A DNA stretch of 19,802 nucleotides from Cyanobacteria bacterium UBA11153 (GCA_003511885.1 DOIX01000263.1:1-19802); one strand, 5' to 3'; numbered from the stretch's first letter, positions 1 through 7,750 are shown. Program-made: numbers and translations. The notes: generated by a model not told the origin, from the letters alone.

Positions 1-24
1 CATTTAGGATTGCTATATCAATTA

Positions 25-2157
25 TCAACTCTTTTCCGGATGTCCCATACCAGCGGTAACGGCATAACTTTGGGCTAATAGGCGTAACCAAAGTTTGGGA
101 TAGGGTTTTTCGAGCCAAGGTTGTATCTGTCGGACAAAATTGGGAAACCATCCACCCAGTAACCAACTAACTAAAGCTTGTACGGTAAAACTGACATAAC
201 TCAAGAGCCAACGTAACATTTCCCGAGCGCCTGCCATTTCCCAAATCCATATTAATAACAGAGGATTTCTACTGGCGGCTTTGAGTGCTAGTCGATTGAA
301 GGTGAGCCAGGTAAAACGATCTTTGATAAAATCATCTGCTACTTCTGGTGGTTCATCGGCTAATAAGCCAAAGAAGGTATTGAGCATGGAATTAATCCGT
401 TGGGGTGGTAAATAACTACCCGTTGGAACCATCATCCCCTTGGAAAATAACCAGGTAACGGAGATATTACTTTGATAAGCGCGAATTTGGTTTAAATCCT
501 CGGCACTTAATAGATTGTGTCGCAATGCCGTATCTAATAAATCCGTTAAACGATAGAGATTCCGTACCAGGGAACCAAAACCAGTGAAAATTAAAGGAGA
601 TTGGAGCGAAGCCGCATCCCCAATCGCTACCAGTCTATCAAAAGCAACAGTGCGATCGCGACTCCCGATACTAAAATGTCCGGGAATATAACCAAATGTC
701 GCTTTCTTCCATTCCAACTTCTCCATATCGCAACGGCGGTACTCTGGGAGAATTGTAAAGAAGTCTTCATACATTTCTAATAAAGAGCCAGGATTATCGG
801 GATGTACCTGATGGTAATGAAATAAATAGAAAGTCAGTTCATCACCCGCACCGGGGAATAATTCCCATATTAACTGTCGTCCCCGCGAGATATCGCCATG
901 ACTATTAAGTACATCGCCATATTGGGCATCCCAGACTTCAAGCGAGAAGCCTTTAGCGATCGCAGCTCCAACAGTTGGACATACACTATTAAAAGCTCTC
1001 TTCCCATTTAACTGCCAAGCAATAGGGGAAGCAGTACCCATGGCATCGACTAAAACGCGCCCTCTGGCTTCTCTGGGGGATTTTGTGGGAAGATGTTGTA
1101 AAGTAGCGATCGCGGCATCTGAAGTTATATCAACCCGGATAAATTCTGTTTCATCCCAGATTTCACCGCCAGCCTCTTTTAACTTATCGCCGCAGATGCG
1201 TAATAATTTTTCTGCATCGATAGCGATATTAAGGACTTTGGGCGTATGCAAGATAGCAGCTTTCAGGTGTGGCGGGTTATTCCCATCAAAAAATTTATTA
1301 AAGCCATCCACATATTCCCTAGCGATAATGCTTTCAAACTCAGCGGCGGTAAATAAACCCAAATCTATCAGGCTTTGGAATTCAGCGCGAGAAATATTCC
1401 ATTCCCGATTCATCCGCCCAAAAGGTAACCTCTCCACCAGCAAAACTCGATAACCTCGCTGCGCCATTACTGCGGCATGGATTACACCCAATGCGCCACC
1501 AATATAAATTAAGTCGTAATTGAAGTCGGGAGTCGGGAATGGGGAAGAGGGGGAAGAAAAATCGCTCCCTTGTCCCCCTTGTCCCCCTTGTCCCCCTTGT
1601 CCCCCTGCCTTAAATACTACTTGCTTAGGGGTTTGAGGATTTAATACTCCTTCACGCCAACGCTTTTCCCACCAGTATGCCCGATTAAGATCGTATTCTC
1701 CATTGGGAATTTTTTGGAAGAAATGGACAGTTTTCGGATAATCGGGGGCTAATGCTTCAAAAATTGATTGTTTGGAAGGCTCGAAAGCAGGGGGTTGAGG
1801 GTAGCGATTGGGAAATTGTTGGCGTAAGGCTGTGGTGAGTTTGGCTAAGATTTGGGATTCTTGAGGAATGGCGCGATGGCGCTTTTCGGGCGAAGAGCGA
1901 TGGCGCTTCTCGCCTGCTTCGCGATCGCACCACCGGAATGCCTTAAGATAGGTGGTACGCTGGACGCTCCAGACAAATATCGAGATTTCCGGAATTAGGG
2001 CAGTCTCCGATGTGGGAGAATTGCCAGAAAATTTTAAGCGGATACCGCTAGGGGTAATAATTTTTTCCCCTATTTCCGGCTGCCAGTCTTTCTGTAACCA
2101 GGTACAGACGGCATCCGTAGCAGGAGTCGGGATTTCTAGGTAGAGAAGTTCTTTCAT
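25..2157 (-). CDS. cruA: Lycopene cyclase, CruA/CruP family (probably CruA)
   Basis: FAD/NAD(P)-dependent lycopene cyclase, which closes the end rings of lycopene on the way to beta-carotene and other carotenoids, probably at the thylakoid or cytoplasmic membrane. The protein is 710 residues from the chosen ATG. A dinucleotide-binding fold starts near residue 215 (DLIYIGGALGVIHA) and its first half ends in the acidic residue of LLVER. It is followed by the NREWNISR motif characteristic of the CruA/CruP family. The C-terminal third is rich in hydrophobic and tryptophan residues. I prefer CruA to its paralogue CruP because of the long N-terminal region and NREWNISR (the plant CruP I recall has QEWNISR); this is moderate confidence. 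ATG 2157 (MKELLYLEIP) is preferred over an in-frame ATG at 2175, whose extra six codons overlap a HIP1 site. Two segments, about residues 77-96 and 185-214, are encoded by repeat DNA of intergenic type. The gene is divergent from the next one and ends close to the window edge. Confidence 0.85.
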   Translation of the reverse strand: MKELLYLEIPTPATDAVCTWLQKDWQPEIGEKIITPSGIRLKFSGNSPTSETALIPEISIFVWSVQRTTYLKAFRWCDREAGEKRHRSSPEKRHRAIPQESQILAKLTTALRQQFPNRYPQPPAFEPSKQSIFEALAPDYPKTVHFFQKIPNGEYDLNRAYWWEKRWREGVLNPQTPKQVVFKAGGQGGQGGQGGQGSDFSSPSSPFPTPDFNYDLIYIGGALGVIHAAVMAQRGYRVLLVERLPFGRMNREWNISRAEFQSLIDLGLFTAAEFESIIAREYVDGFNKFFDGNNPPHLKAAILHTPKVLNIAIDAEKLLRICGDKLKEAGGEIWDETEFIRVDITSDAAIATLQHLPTKSPREARGRVLVDAMGTASPIAWQLNGKRAFNSVCPTVGAAIAKGFSLEVWDAQYGDVLNSHGDISRGRQLIWELFPGAGDELTFYLFHYHQVHPDNPGSLLEMYEDFFTILPEYRRCDMEKLEWKKATFGYIPGHFSIGSRDRTVAFDRLVAIGDAASLQSPLIFTGFGSLVRNLYRLTDLLDTALRHNLLSAEDLNQIRAYQSNISVTWLFSKGMMVPTGSYLPPQRINSMLNTFFGLLADEPPEVADDFIKDRFTWLTFNRLALKAASRNPLLLIWIWEMAGAREMLRWLLSYVSFTVQALVSWLLGGWFPNFVRQIQPWLEKPYPKLWLRLLAQSYAVTAGMGHPEKS
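1519..1605. repeat. Intergenic-type tandem repeat inside cruA
   Basis: Four perfect copies of the 9-mer TTGTCCCCC lie at 1570-1605. They are preceded by a G/A-rich tract (GAGTCGGGAATGGGGAAG and similar) of the kind that fills spacers elsewhere in this window. Read on the minus strand in the cruA frame, they encode the Gly-Gly-Gln linker and the following Ser/Pro-rich stretch just before the FAD-binding fold. Because the unit is 9 bases, changes in copy number keep the reading frame. Confidence 0.85.
1873..1928. repeat. HIP1-ended repeat inside cruA N-terminal region
   Basis: The 12-mer GCGATGGCGCTT occurs at 1873-1884 and again at 1897-1908, exactly 24 bases apart. It is followed by CTTCGCGATCGC, which ends in a HIP1 octamer. 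In the cruA frame it encodes a Lys/Arg-rich duplication (EKRHR twice). The segment resembles the GCGAT-rich palindromic repeats common in cyanobacterial spacers and looks like an in-frame insertion. Confidence 0.7.
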
Positions 2158-2245
2158 TATGGTGTGCGATCGCAATGGTAGGTGAATTACGCAAAAAAAC
2201 GGAGGCGATAGGGCGGGAAATACGCTACACTTTCTGTTACCTCTT

Positions 2246-2274
2246 TTTTAAGATAAGTAAATAAAGTTTACAAT
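2246..2274 (+). promoter_or_regulatory. Possible promoter of the 79-residue protein gene
   Basis: A good -10 box, TACAAT, lies at 2269-2274. It sits 17 bases after a weak -35 match, TTTTAA, at 2246-2251. Transcription would start near 2281 and leave a leader of about 85 bases before ATG 2365. The assignment rests mainly on the -10 box. Confidence 0.4.
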
Positions 2275-2289
2275 GTTCTCCTGGTTCTT

Positions 2290-2318
2290 AAGGTTAGGCA
2301 GGGTGGTTGGCTAACCTT
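2290..2318 (+). promoter_or_regulatory. Leader hairpin upstream of the 79-residue protein gene
   Basis: AAGGTTAG at 2290-2297 pairs perfectly with CTAACCTT at 2311-2318 around a 13-base loop. It falls within the presumed 5' leader, about 45 bases before the ribosome binding site. A regulatory role is possible but not shown by sequence alone; there is no U-run after it, so it is not a classical terminator. Confidence 0.35.
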
Positions 2319-2364
2319 GACTGTCTCAGGGTGACTGCTCCAGGGTTTCCCACGAGGTTTGCTT

Positions 2365-2604
2365 ATGAATTATCCCATCCCAGTTAGCCCTCAAGAAATA
2401 GTAGCTTTACGCCAAAAACCTGTTGACGAGGAATTAGTGGCAACGGCAATTGCTGGTGTTGTCCAAATTTCTCGTCAACAGGGGTTGTCTTTGGATGAGT
2501 TAACTGCCCAAGTCTTGGTGGAAGATGGTTTACTGGATTTGGCGCAACGTCGCTGGTTAAGCGATCTTGTGGCTGTGGCCTGGGATAGTCTATCTTTAGA
2601 TTAG
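2365..2604 (+). CDS. Small conserved-looking protein of unknown function (79 aa)
   Basis: I do not recognise this protein. It is 79 residues, soluble, acidic and predicted largely helical, with repeated Leu/Val/Ala spacing (LDELTAQVLVEDGLLDLAQRR is the most regular part) and no signal peptide, membrane segment or cysteine. ATG 2365 is chosen because GAGG at 2354-2357 lies 7 bases upstream; an in-frame TTG at 2359 would add two residues but leaves no room for that ribosome binding site. The clear Shine-Dalgarno, the -10 box upstream and the even codon use support a real gene. It stands alone, divergent from cruA and about 690 bases from the next gene, so context gives no functional clue. Confidence 0.7.
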   Translation: MNYPIPVSPQEIVALRQKPVDEELVATAIAGVVQISRQQGLSLDELTAQVLVEDGLLDLAQRRWLSDLVAVAWDSLSLD

Positions 2605-2960
2605 GGCTTACTGTTTATCCCTGTAGTTTTAGGACTTTGGACTAAGATTACAAACGTAAATATCTAGTTTTGTCCAGATTTGACCAGATGTGGCTCGGTT
2701 TCTATGAGCGGTTGCTATATACAATAGAGATCTCCAGAAATTAGGTTTTTATCCAGACAGGGTAAGGGTTTGAGATTGTTTGTTCAAGAAGTCTAATGTG
2801 CAAGTTTTCAGTCTAAGCTCTCGATCCTGATTGGTGCAAATGGAGAGAGTAGATAGAGAGAGAGTTAAATATGAGGTGAGCAATATCCATCAAATTTCTG
2901 TTTAGCTGCTCCCGCAGCTTACTATGTTTGAATGAAACTGCCTATCAAGTCTTGTCTATA

Positions 2961-2984
2961 TGTAGTGCGAGCATCTTGCTCGCT
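2961..2984 (+). repeat. 24-base palindromic repeat, copy 1
   Basis: The core GCGAGC-ATCTT-GCTCGC (2967-2983) forms a 6-bp hairpin with a 5-base loop. The whole 24 bases recur exactly, in reverse complement, at 9346-9369, so this is a dispersed element and not a chance hairpin. Confidence 0.85.
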
Positions 2985-3000
2985 GAAGGTTTGATCGACA

Positions 3001-3060
3001 GTTGACAGTTGATAGTTGACAGTTGACAGTTGACAGTTGACAGTTGACAGTTGACAGTTA
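3001..3060 (+). repeat. Heptamer tandem array (GTTGACA), 8 copies
   Basis: Eight consecutive copies of GTTGACA (the second copy is GTTGATA) run from 3001 to 3056, followed by GTTA. This is a short tandemly repeated repetitive sequence of the kind known from filamentous cyanobacteria. A diverged array of the reverse-complement family (CTATCAA/CTATCCA) lies at 18290-18345. Confidence 0.95.
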
Positions 3061-3293
3061 TCGCCATGTTCATCAAACCCCTTGTGAAGCAATAATTCAA
3101 GGGAAGAAAGCCCCCTGCCTAACAGCCTTTTTTAAGATAACGGGGGTAATTAACCCAGATTTGGTATAACTCTCAAGCTGGAGGATAAAAATTACTTAAA
3201 GTTTTCGATAAGAACAGAAAAATGAGCGATTTGCCGAGTCTCAGCAGGGGTTAGGTAGGCTAACATTTGATTGAAACATACGCCGATTAAAAC

Positions 3294-5279
3294 ATGAGCA
3301 TTATCTCACGCATCTTTCAACGTCGTAACCTCCTCAAATTTATTATTATTTTTTTTATTACTGTCTTTATTTTTAGTTTTAACTGTCTTTCCTATTGGAT
3401 TTTTGATGTTTTCAGTATTCCTGGCTTACAATCTTCAGCTCATAAATATAATTATGGGGAAGTTTTACAAAAAGCCATCTATTTTTACGAAGCCCAACGT
3501 TCGGGAAAATTACCTGTAAACAATCGGGTGGAATGGCGCGGCGATTCTGGATTGAATGATGGTGCAGATAACAAAATTGATTTAACAGGTGGTTGGTATG
3601 ATGCGGGAGATCATGTCAAATTTGGTTTGCCTATGGCAGCTTCTACTACCATTCTGTCTTGGGGGCTAATTGAATATGGAGATGGCTATAAAAAAAGCGG
3701 TCAATATCAATATATTTTGGATAATCTCCGCTGGGTTAATGACTATTTTATGAAAGCCCATCCTAGTGCTAATGTCTTGTGGGGACAAGTCGGGAAAGCT
3801 AGTTTAGATCACGATTGGTGGGGACCTGCTGAAGTAATGCAGATGGCTCGTCCTTCTTATAAAATTGATCAATCTTGTCCGGGTTCGGATTTAGCGGGAG
3901 AAACAGCAGCCGCCATGGCAGCTTCTTCTATGGTATTTAAAGAAACTGATGCCACTTATGCTAATACATTGCTCCGTCACGCTAAAGAATTATTCCAATT
4001 TGCTGAAGAATATCAAGGTATCTATTCTGATTGCATTACCGAAGCCAAGGATTTTTATAAATCTAGCGGCTATAACGATGAATTAGCCTGGGCAGCAGGA
4101 TGGCTGTATCGAGCAACAGGAGATAAAGAATATTTAAGTAAAGCTGAGATATATTACGATAAATTAAGCGAAAATGCCAACGATATCAAACCCTATAACT
4201 GGACTCATACTTGGGATGATAAATCCTATGGTACTTACGTGTTGCTAGCCGAATTAACAGGTGAAGCCCAATATCAGGAAGACGTAGAGAGATGGTTAGA
4301 TTATTGGTGCGATCGCTGTCAGTCAAAACATATTTACTATACTAAGGGAGGTTTAGCATGGCTCAGTGAATGGGGTTCCCTCCGATATACCGCTAAAACC
4401 GCATTTTTAGCCTTTGTTTACAGCGACTCGGTGAAATCGCCCTGGAAAAAGCGGAAATACGCAGCCTTTGGCGAAAGACAAATTAACTATATTTTGGGCA
4501 ATAATCCCCAAAAACGCAGTTATATTGTCGGCTTTGGCAATAATCCACCCACTCAGCCCCATCATAGAACAGCCCACGGTTCTTGGGCAAATAATAAAAC
4601 CAATCCGGAAAAAACCCGACATATCCTGTATGGGGCATTAATTGGCGGTCCGGATAAGAACGATAATTTTATCGACGATAGGTCTAATTTTAAGATGACA
4701 GAAGTCGCCACCGATTACAATGGAGGCTTGACAGGAGCCATCGCAAGAATGTATACCAAGTATGGGGGGCAGCCATTAGCAAATTTTCCACCGCCAGAAG
4801 AAAGGGAAGATGAATTTTTTGTGGAAGCGGAAGTACTGGCTAACCAAACAGATAGCACGACGATTCGCACTATTATCTACAATCAATCGGGATGGCCTGC
4901 TAGAATTATTCAACCCTTATCTTTCCGATATTTTGTGGATTTGAGTGAAGTAATTAGTTTAGGGGCAAAATCTACAGATATCAATGTCAACTTCATTCCT
5001 CAACCGGGTGTAACTATTTCTCAACTTAACCCTTGGGGGAATTCTACAACAATTTATTACCTTCAGATAGATGTGGATGGCTCTAAACTTTATCCCGGCG
5101 GGGAACCACATTACAAAAAAGAAGTTCAATTTAGCTTCGCTAGTCCAATTGGGATGTGGAATCCTGATAATGATTGGTCCTATCAGGAAATAAAAAATCA
5201 GGAGGGCTTAGTTAAACGCGCTCATATTCCTGTCTATGACAAGGATAAGTTAATTTTTGGCGCGGAACCTAATTTTTAG
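3294..5279 (+). CDS. GH9 cellulase with C-terminal CBM3c (endoglucanase)
   Basis: Glycoside hydrolase family 9 enzyme, which cleaves beta-1,4-glucans by inversion. Residues 14-42 are strongly hydrophobic with no clear cleavage site, so it is a signal peptide or, more likely, a membrane anchor. The catalytic domain runs about 53-493: DAGDHVKF at 103-110 carries the two catalytic-base aspartates (D103, D106), PHHR at 422-425 is the substrate-binding histidine motif, and TEVATDYN at 469-476 holds the proton donor E470. The YGGQPLANFPP linker and DEFFVEAEV lead into a family 3c carbohydrate-binding module, about 507-632, with a typical IPVYD...FGAEP tail. This GH9-CBM3c arrangement is that of processive endoglucanases such as T. 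fusca Cel9A and clostridial Cel9G. No Shine-Dalgarno is evident before the ATG. A second GH9 gene follows in the same direction. The stop codon lies inside a GGGGCTAGGGGCTAG tract. Confidence 0.95.
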   Translation: MSIISRIFQRRNLLKFIIIFFITVFIFSFNCLSYWIFDVFSIPGLQSSAHKYNYGEVLQKAIYFYEAQRSGKLPVNNRVEWRGDSGLNDGADNKIDLTGGWYDAGDHVKFGLPMAASTTILSWGLIEYGDGYKKSGQYQYILDNLRWVNDYFMKAHPSANVLWGQVGKASLDHDWWGPAEVMQMARPSYKIDQSCPGSDLAGETAAAMAASSMVFKETDATYANTLLRHAKELFQFAEEYQGIYSDCITEAKDFYKSSGYNDELAWAAGWLYRATGDKEYLSKAEIYYDKLSENANDIKPYNWTHTWDDKSYGTYVLLAELTGEAQYQEDVERWLDYWCDRCQSKHIYYTKGGLAWLSEWGSLRYTAKTAFLAFVYSDSVKSPWKKRKYAAFGERQINYILGNNPQKRSYIVGFGNNPPTQPHHRTAHGSWANNKTNPEKTRHILYGALIGGPDKNDNFIDDRSNFKMTEVATDYNGGLTGAIARMYTKYGGQPLANFPPPEEREDEFFVEAEVLANQTDSTTIRTIIYNQSGWPARIIQPLSFRYFVDLSEVISLGAKSTDINVNFIPQPGVTISQLNPWGNSTTIYYLQIDVDGSKLYPGGEPHYKKEVQFSFASPIGMWNPDNDWSYQEIKNQEGLVKRAHIPVYDKDKLIFGAEPNF

Positions 5280-5313
5280 GGGCTAGGGGCTAGTTTTGAG
5301 GGGCTAGGGGCTA
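5276..5313 (+). repeat. GGGGCTAGGGGCTAG tract
   Basis: Two tandem runs of GGGGCTAGGGGCTAG begin at the stop codon of the first GH9 gene. Related tracts occur just after the second GH9 gene (7456-7475), before topA (12789-12836), after topA (15690-15720), near 16711-16730 and after lptB (18252-18278). They behave as a dispersed low-complexity family at gene ends. Confidence 0.8.
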
Positions 5314-5723
5314 GAGAAGAATATCAAATCAGGAGTTTCAGGAATTCAGAGCGTCTTATACCAATTTTCTAAATCCCTGCGACAGATACTCTTCTAGCTC
5401 CCCCCTTGATAAGCAGGGCTGTTTCATTCTCGGTTGAGAAATTGGGGAGAAGGGGAGCAGGAGGCAGGGGAGAAGGGGGAGAGAAGCGTTTTTAGTAATA
5501 ATTAATCCCTAATTTTCTTTGAGTAGGATTTATTACCTGAAAATCGCGCCCAGTCGGCTTTCTAGCTCTATCAAATTTCATTCTTGAAACAGCCCTGCTT
5601 GATAAGGGGGGGGGTAAATATGTAGCGCTATTTGAGGAAATTGGTATTAACTGCCAATTCGGTTGCTATACCATTAGCAATTATCCTGCCTTCTATTAGC
5701 CATTCACAGAAAACAGACAAATC
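5280..5723. other. Intergenic region between the two GH9 genes
   Basis: 444 bases with no gene. It contains the GGGGCTAG tract, a TTTCAGGAATTCAGAGCGTCTTA fragment related to the dispersed 48-base repeat, the MITE-like element, and a GGTTGCTATACC fragment at 5661-5672. Neither a terminator for the first GH9 gene nor a convincing promoter for the second could be identified. Confidence 0.75.
5358..5647. mobile_element. MITE-like inverted-repeat element between the GH9 genes
   Basis: About 290 non-coding bases bounded by imperfect inverted repeats. The outer ATACCAATTT (5358-5367) pairs with AAATTGGTAT (5638-5647). An inner perfect 16-mer, AAGCAGGGCTGTTTCA (5411-5426), pairs with its complement at 5585-5600. 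Matching C-run and G-run tracts (5400-5405 and 5606-5614) lie between. The interior holds purine-rich GGGGAGAAGGGGAGCAGG sequence and no ORF. The right terminus recurs inverted at 7751-7777, beyond the second GH9 gene. I infer a non-autonomous mobile element or its remnant; no target duplication is clear. Confidence 0.55.
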
Positions 5724-7466
5724 ATGAAAATAGACAGAAGATTCTTTATGGGATGGGCAATATCATTGATTTACGGATTCTTTGTCAAAAGCAATGCGCA
5801 ATCCGTAGTAAATCCAAACAGCAGTACAAAACTCGCCGTCAATCAAGTCGGATACTACCCGAATGGGTTTAAAATTGCCTTATTAATTAACGCAGCAACT
5901 CCCGAAACTAACCGCATCGAAATAGTCAACTTCCGCACCAAACGAACAGCATTTGTTACCCAAATTGGAGAAAAACGCCGGGATGGAGCCAGTCAAGATA
6001 TAGTCCAGACAATTGACTTTACTGAATTTAACAAAGAAGGAAAATATTACCTCAAATATGGGAATATTGAATCATATCCCTTTGAGATTGGCAAAGATAT
6101 CTACCAAGATACCTTTACGAAAATGCTCCGTTCATACTATTTTCAACGCTGTGGTGTTGCCATCCGAGATACAATCACAGGAATTGGTCATTCACCCTGT
6201 CATCTCAATGATGGGATAATTGCCCATAGCGATAACTTCCATCAAGCAGGCGAAGTCAAAAGGGCGACAGGAGGATGGCATGATGCCGGAGATTTCGGTA
6301 AATATGTCGGACCAACAACAGTAACGATTGGTCGCCTATTAAGCCTATACGAACAATATCCTAACCTATTTCGCGATCGCCAATTGAATATTCCCGAAAG
6401 CGGTAACGGCAGACCTGATATCCTAGATGAAGTACGGGTAGGATTAGACTGGCTGATGAAGATGCAGCGGGAAGACGGGGCAGTTTACCGCAAACTATCG
6501 GGAAAAGAATGGCCTGGAATGATTTTACCCAATCAAGATATCCAGCCCCGATTAATTTATGGAATTTCCACACCAGAAACCGCCAAGTTTGCCGCAGCCC
6601 TGGCAATGGCAGCCAGAATTTACACTCCTTTCGATACATTACTAGCCCAACAATACTTAAAATCCGCCCAAAAAGCATGGCAATTTCTGGAAAATGAACC
6701 CGAAATGAAAGTAGATTGGTTTGAAGGAGATGAGGGCGGCTCCGGTAAATATTTAGCTGGAGAATGGGATACAGAAGAATCTTTAAATACAGATAAAGAT
6801 GACCGTTTGTGGGCAGCCGCTGAATTGTTTATTACTACAGGTAATGCCACTTTTCAGGAATATCTAGAAAGAGAAATTACCTCATTCTCTTATACCATGT
6901 TTGAATGGAAAGATCCCTCCTCATTAGGGATGGTAAACTATCTTTTCCAGAAACGCCACCAAAGTTCCGACAATCTCCAACAACAAATCAAAGACAAACT
7001 CCTAGGCAAAGCCGACTCCTTCCTCGAAAAAATTGCCAAAAGTGGTTACCGTTTAGTCAGCGATAATTTTGTCTGGGCATCCAATAAAAAAGTAGCCGAA
7101 GAAGGGATTACCCTGATGTATGCCTATAAATTAACCAAAAATCGAGAATACTTAAAAGGAGCCATCGATCAACTCAATTATCTCCTAGGACAAAATCATT
7201 TTACTTTATCCTTCGTCACCAGCGTCGGGACAAATTCCGTCAAAAACGTCCATCACCGCATGGCTGTCGCCAAAAATACTGTTATCCCTGGTTTAATGGT
7301 GGGAGGGCCAAACACTTACGCCCAAGACGGGATAGCACCCAAAGACTTGGGACCATTAAGCTATATTGATGATGCCAAATCCTACGCCAGTAACGAATAC
7401 GCCATCGATTATAACGCACCTGCGATCGCGCTGATGGGGATGGTGATGGCAATAGCTAGGGACTAG
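5724..7466 (+). CDS. GH9 cellulase, CelD type (Ig-like + GH9 domain)
   Basis: Secreted glycoside hydrolase family 9 enzyme of 580 residues. A signal peptide occupies about 1-26 (RRFF, hydrophobic core, then NAQS). Residues 34-123 form the CelD_N immunoglobulin-like domain (KLAVNQVGYYPNG) that packs on the catalytic domain in this GH9 subgroup. The catalytic domain fills about 128-580. GGWHDAGDFGKY at 183-194 carries the base aspartates D187 and D190, VHHRMAV at 509-515 is the substrate-binding motif, and NEYAIDYN at 557-564 holds proton donor E558. Cys143, Cys159, His160 and His186 match the spacing of the structural zinc site of C. thermocellum CelD. There is no binding module or dockerin. 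The final residues IARD and the stop codon come from a GCTAGGGACTAGGGG repeat. No Shine-Dalgarno is visible. The substrate may be cellulose, cello-oligosaccharides or mixed-linkage glucan. Confidence 0.94.
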   Translation: MKIDRRFFMGWAISLIYGFFVKSNAQSVVNPNSSTKLAVNQVGYYPNGFKIALLINAATPETNRIEIVNFRTKRTAFVTQIGEKRRDGASQDIVQTIDFTEFNKEGKYYLKYGNIESYPFEIGKDIYQDTFTKMLRSYYFQRCGVAIRDTITGIGHSPCHLNDGIIAHSDNFHQAGEVKRATGGWHDAGDFGKYVGPTTVTIGRLLSLYEQYPNLFRDRQLNIPESGNGRPDILDEVRVGLDWLMKMQREDGAVYRKLSGKEWPGMILPNQDIQPRLIYGISTPETAKFAAALAMAARIYTPFDTLLAQQYLKSAQKAWQFLENEPEMKVDWFEGDEGGSGKYLAGEWDTEESLNTDKDDRLWAAAELFITTGNATFQEYLEREITSFSYTMFEWKDPSSLGMVNYLFQKRHQSSDNLQQQIKDKLLGKADSFLEKIAKSGYRLVSDNFVWASNKKVAEEGITLMYAYKLTKNREYLKGAIDQLNYLLGQNHFTLSFVTSVGTNSVKNVHHRMAVAKNTVIPGLMVGGPNTYAQDGIAPKDLGPLSYIDDAKSYASNEYAIDYNAPAIALMGMVMAIARD

Positions 7467-7566
7467 GGGCTCGAGCAGAAAGATGTCAAATCAATAGACA
7501 TCTCCTTTCAAAGAATCTGAAACCCTTATCCTGCCTAGAGCAAAACCTAGTTTATCGAGAAGTCTA

Positions 7567-7614
7567 ATGGTTTGAGGAATTGAGAATGTCTTAACTGCCC
7601 TGGCGGTTGCTATA
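7567..7614 (+). repeat. Dispersed 48-base repeat, copy A
   Basis: The sequence runs from ATGGTTTGAGGAATTGAG through CTGCCCTGGCGGTTGCTATA. Copies B (15740-15787) and C (16751-16799) align along the full length with scattered substitutions; a partial copy lies near 5333-5357. All copies lie between genes. Confidence 0.8.
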
Positions 7615-7750
7615 TCAGTTAGTACCCCCTAATCCTCCTTAGTAAGCTGTCACACTTTTAATTTCTCTATTTTGGCTGAGGGGGAGCAGGGGAGAAGGTT
7701 TGATGACTTTTTCCCTAACTTGAAGATATGCAGTTTAAATACGTAGCAGT

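Larger units (their letters stand above)
2605..3293. other. Intergenic region upstream of first GH9 gene
   Basis: 689 bases without a credible gene. It holds a GGTTGCTATATA fragment near 2710, resembling the end of a dispersed repeat found elsewhere here. It also holds a purine-rich GAGAGAGTAGATAGAGAGAG tract near 2843-2865, a 24-base palindromic repeat (2961-2984) and a heptamer array (3001-3060). I found no convincing sigma-70 promoter; TATAAC at 3165-3170 is a possible -10 box with no matching -35. Confidence 0.8.

Noticed and set aside
1040..1453. Plus-strand open frame of 137 codons inside cruA
   Set aside because: Antisense shadow of a well-supported coding region.
2158..2175. Upstream ATG for cruA at 2175
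   Set aside because: Adds MRSHTI from a HIP1-bearing stretch; MKELLYLEIP is the better family start.
3250..3264. GTTAG-GTAGG-CTAAC hairpin before the first GH9 gene
   Set aside because: A 5-bp stem is easily expected by chance; similarity to the 2290-2318 hairpin is too slight to call a shared regulator.
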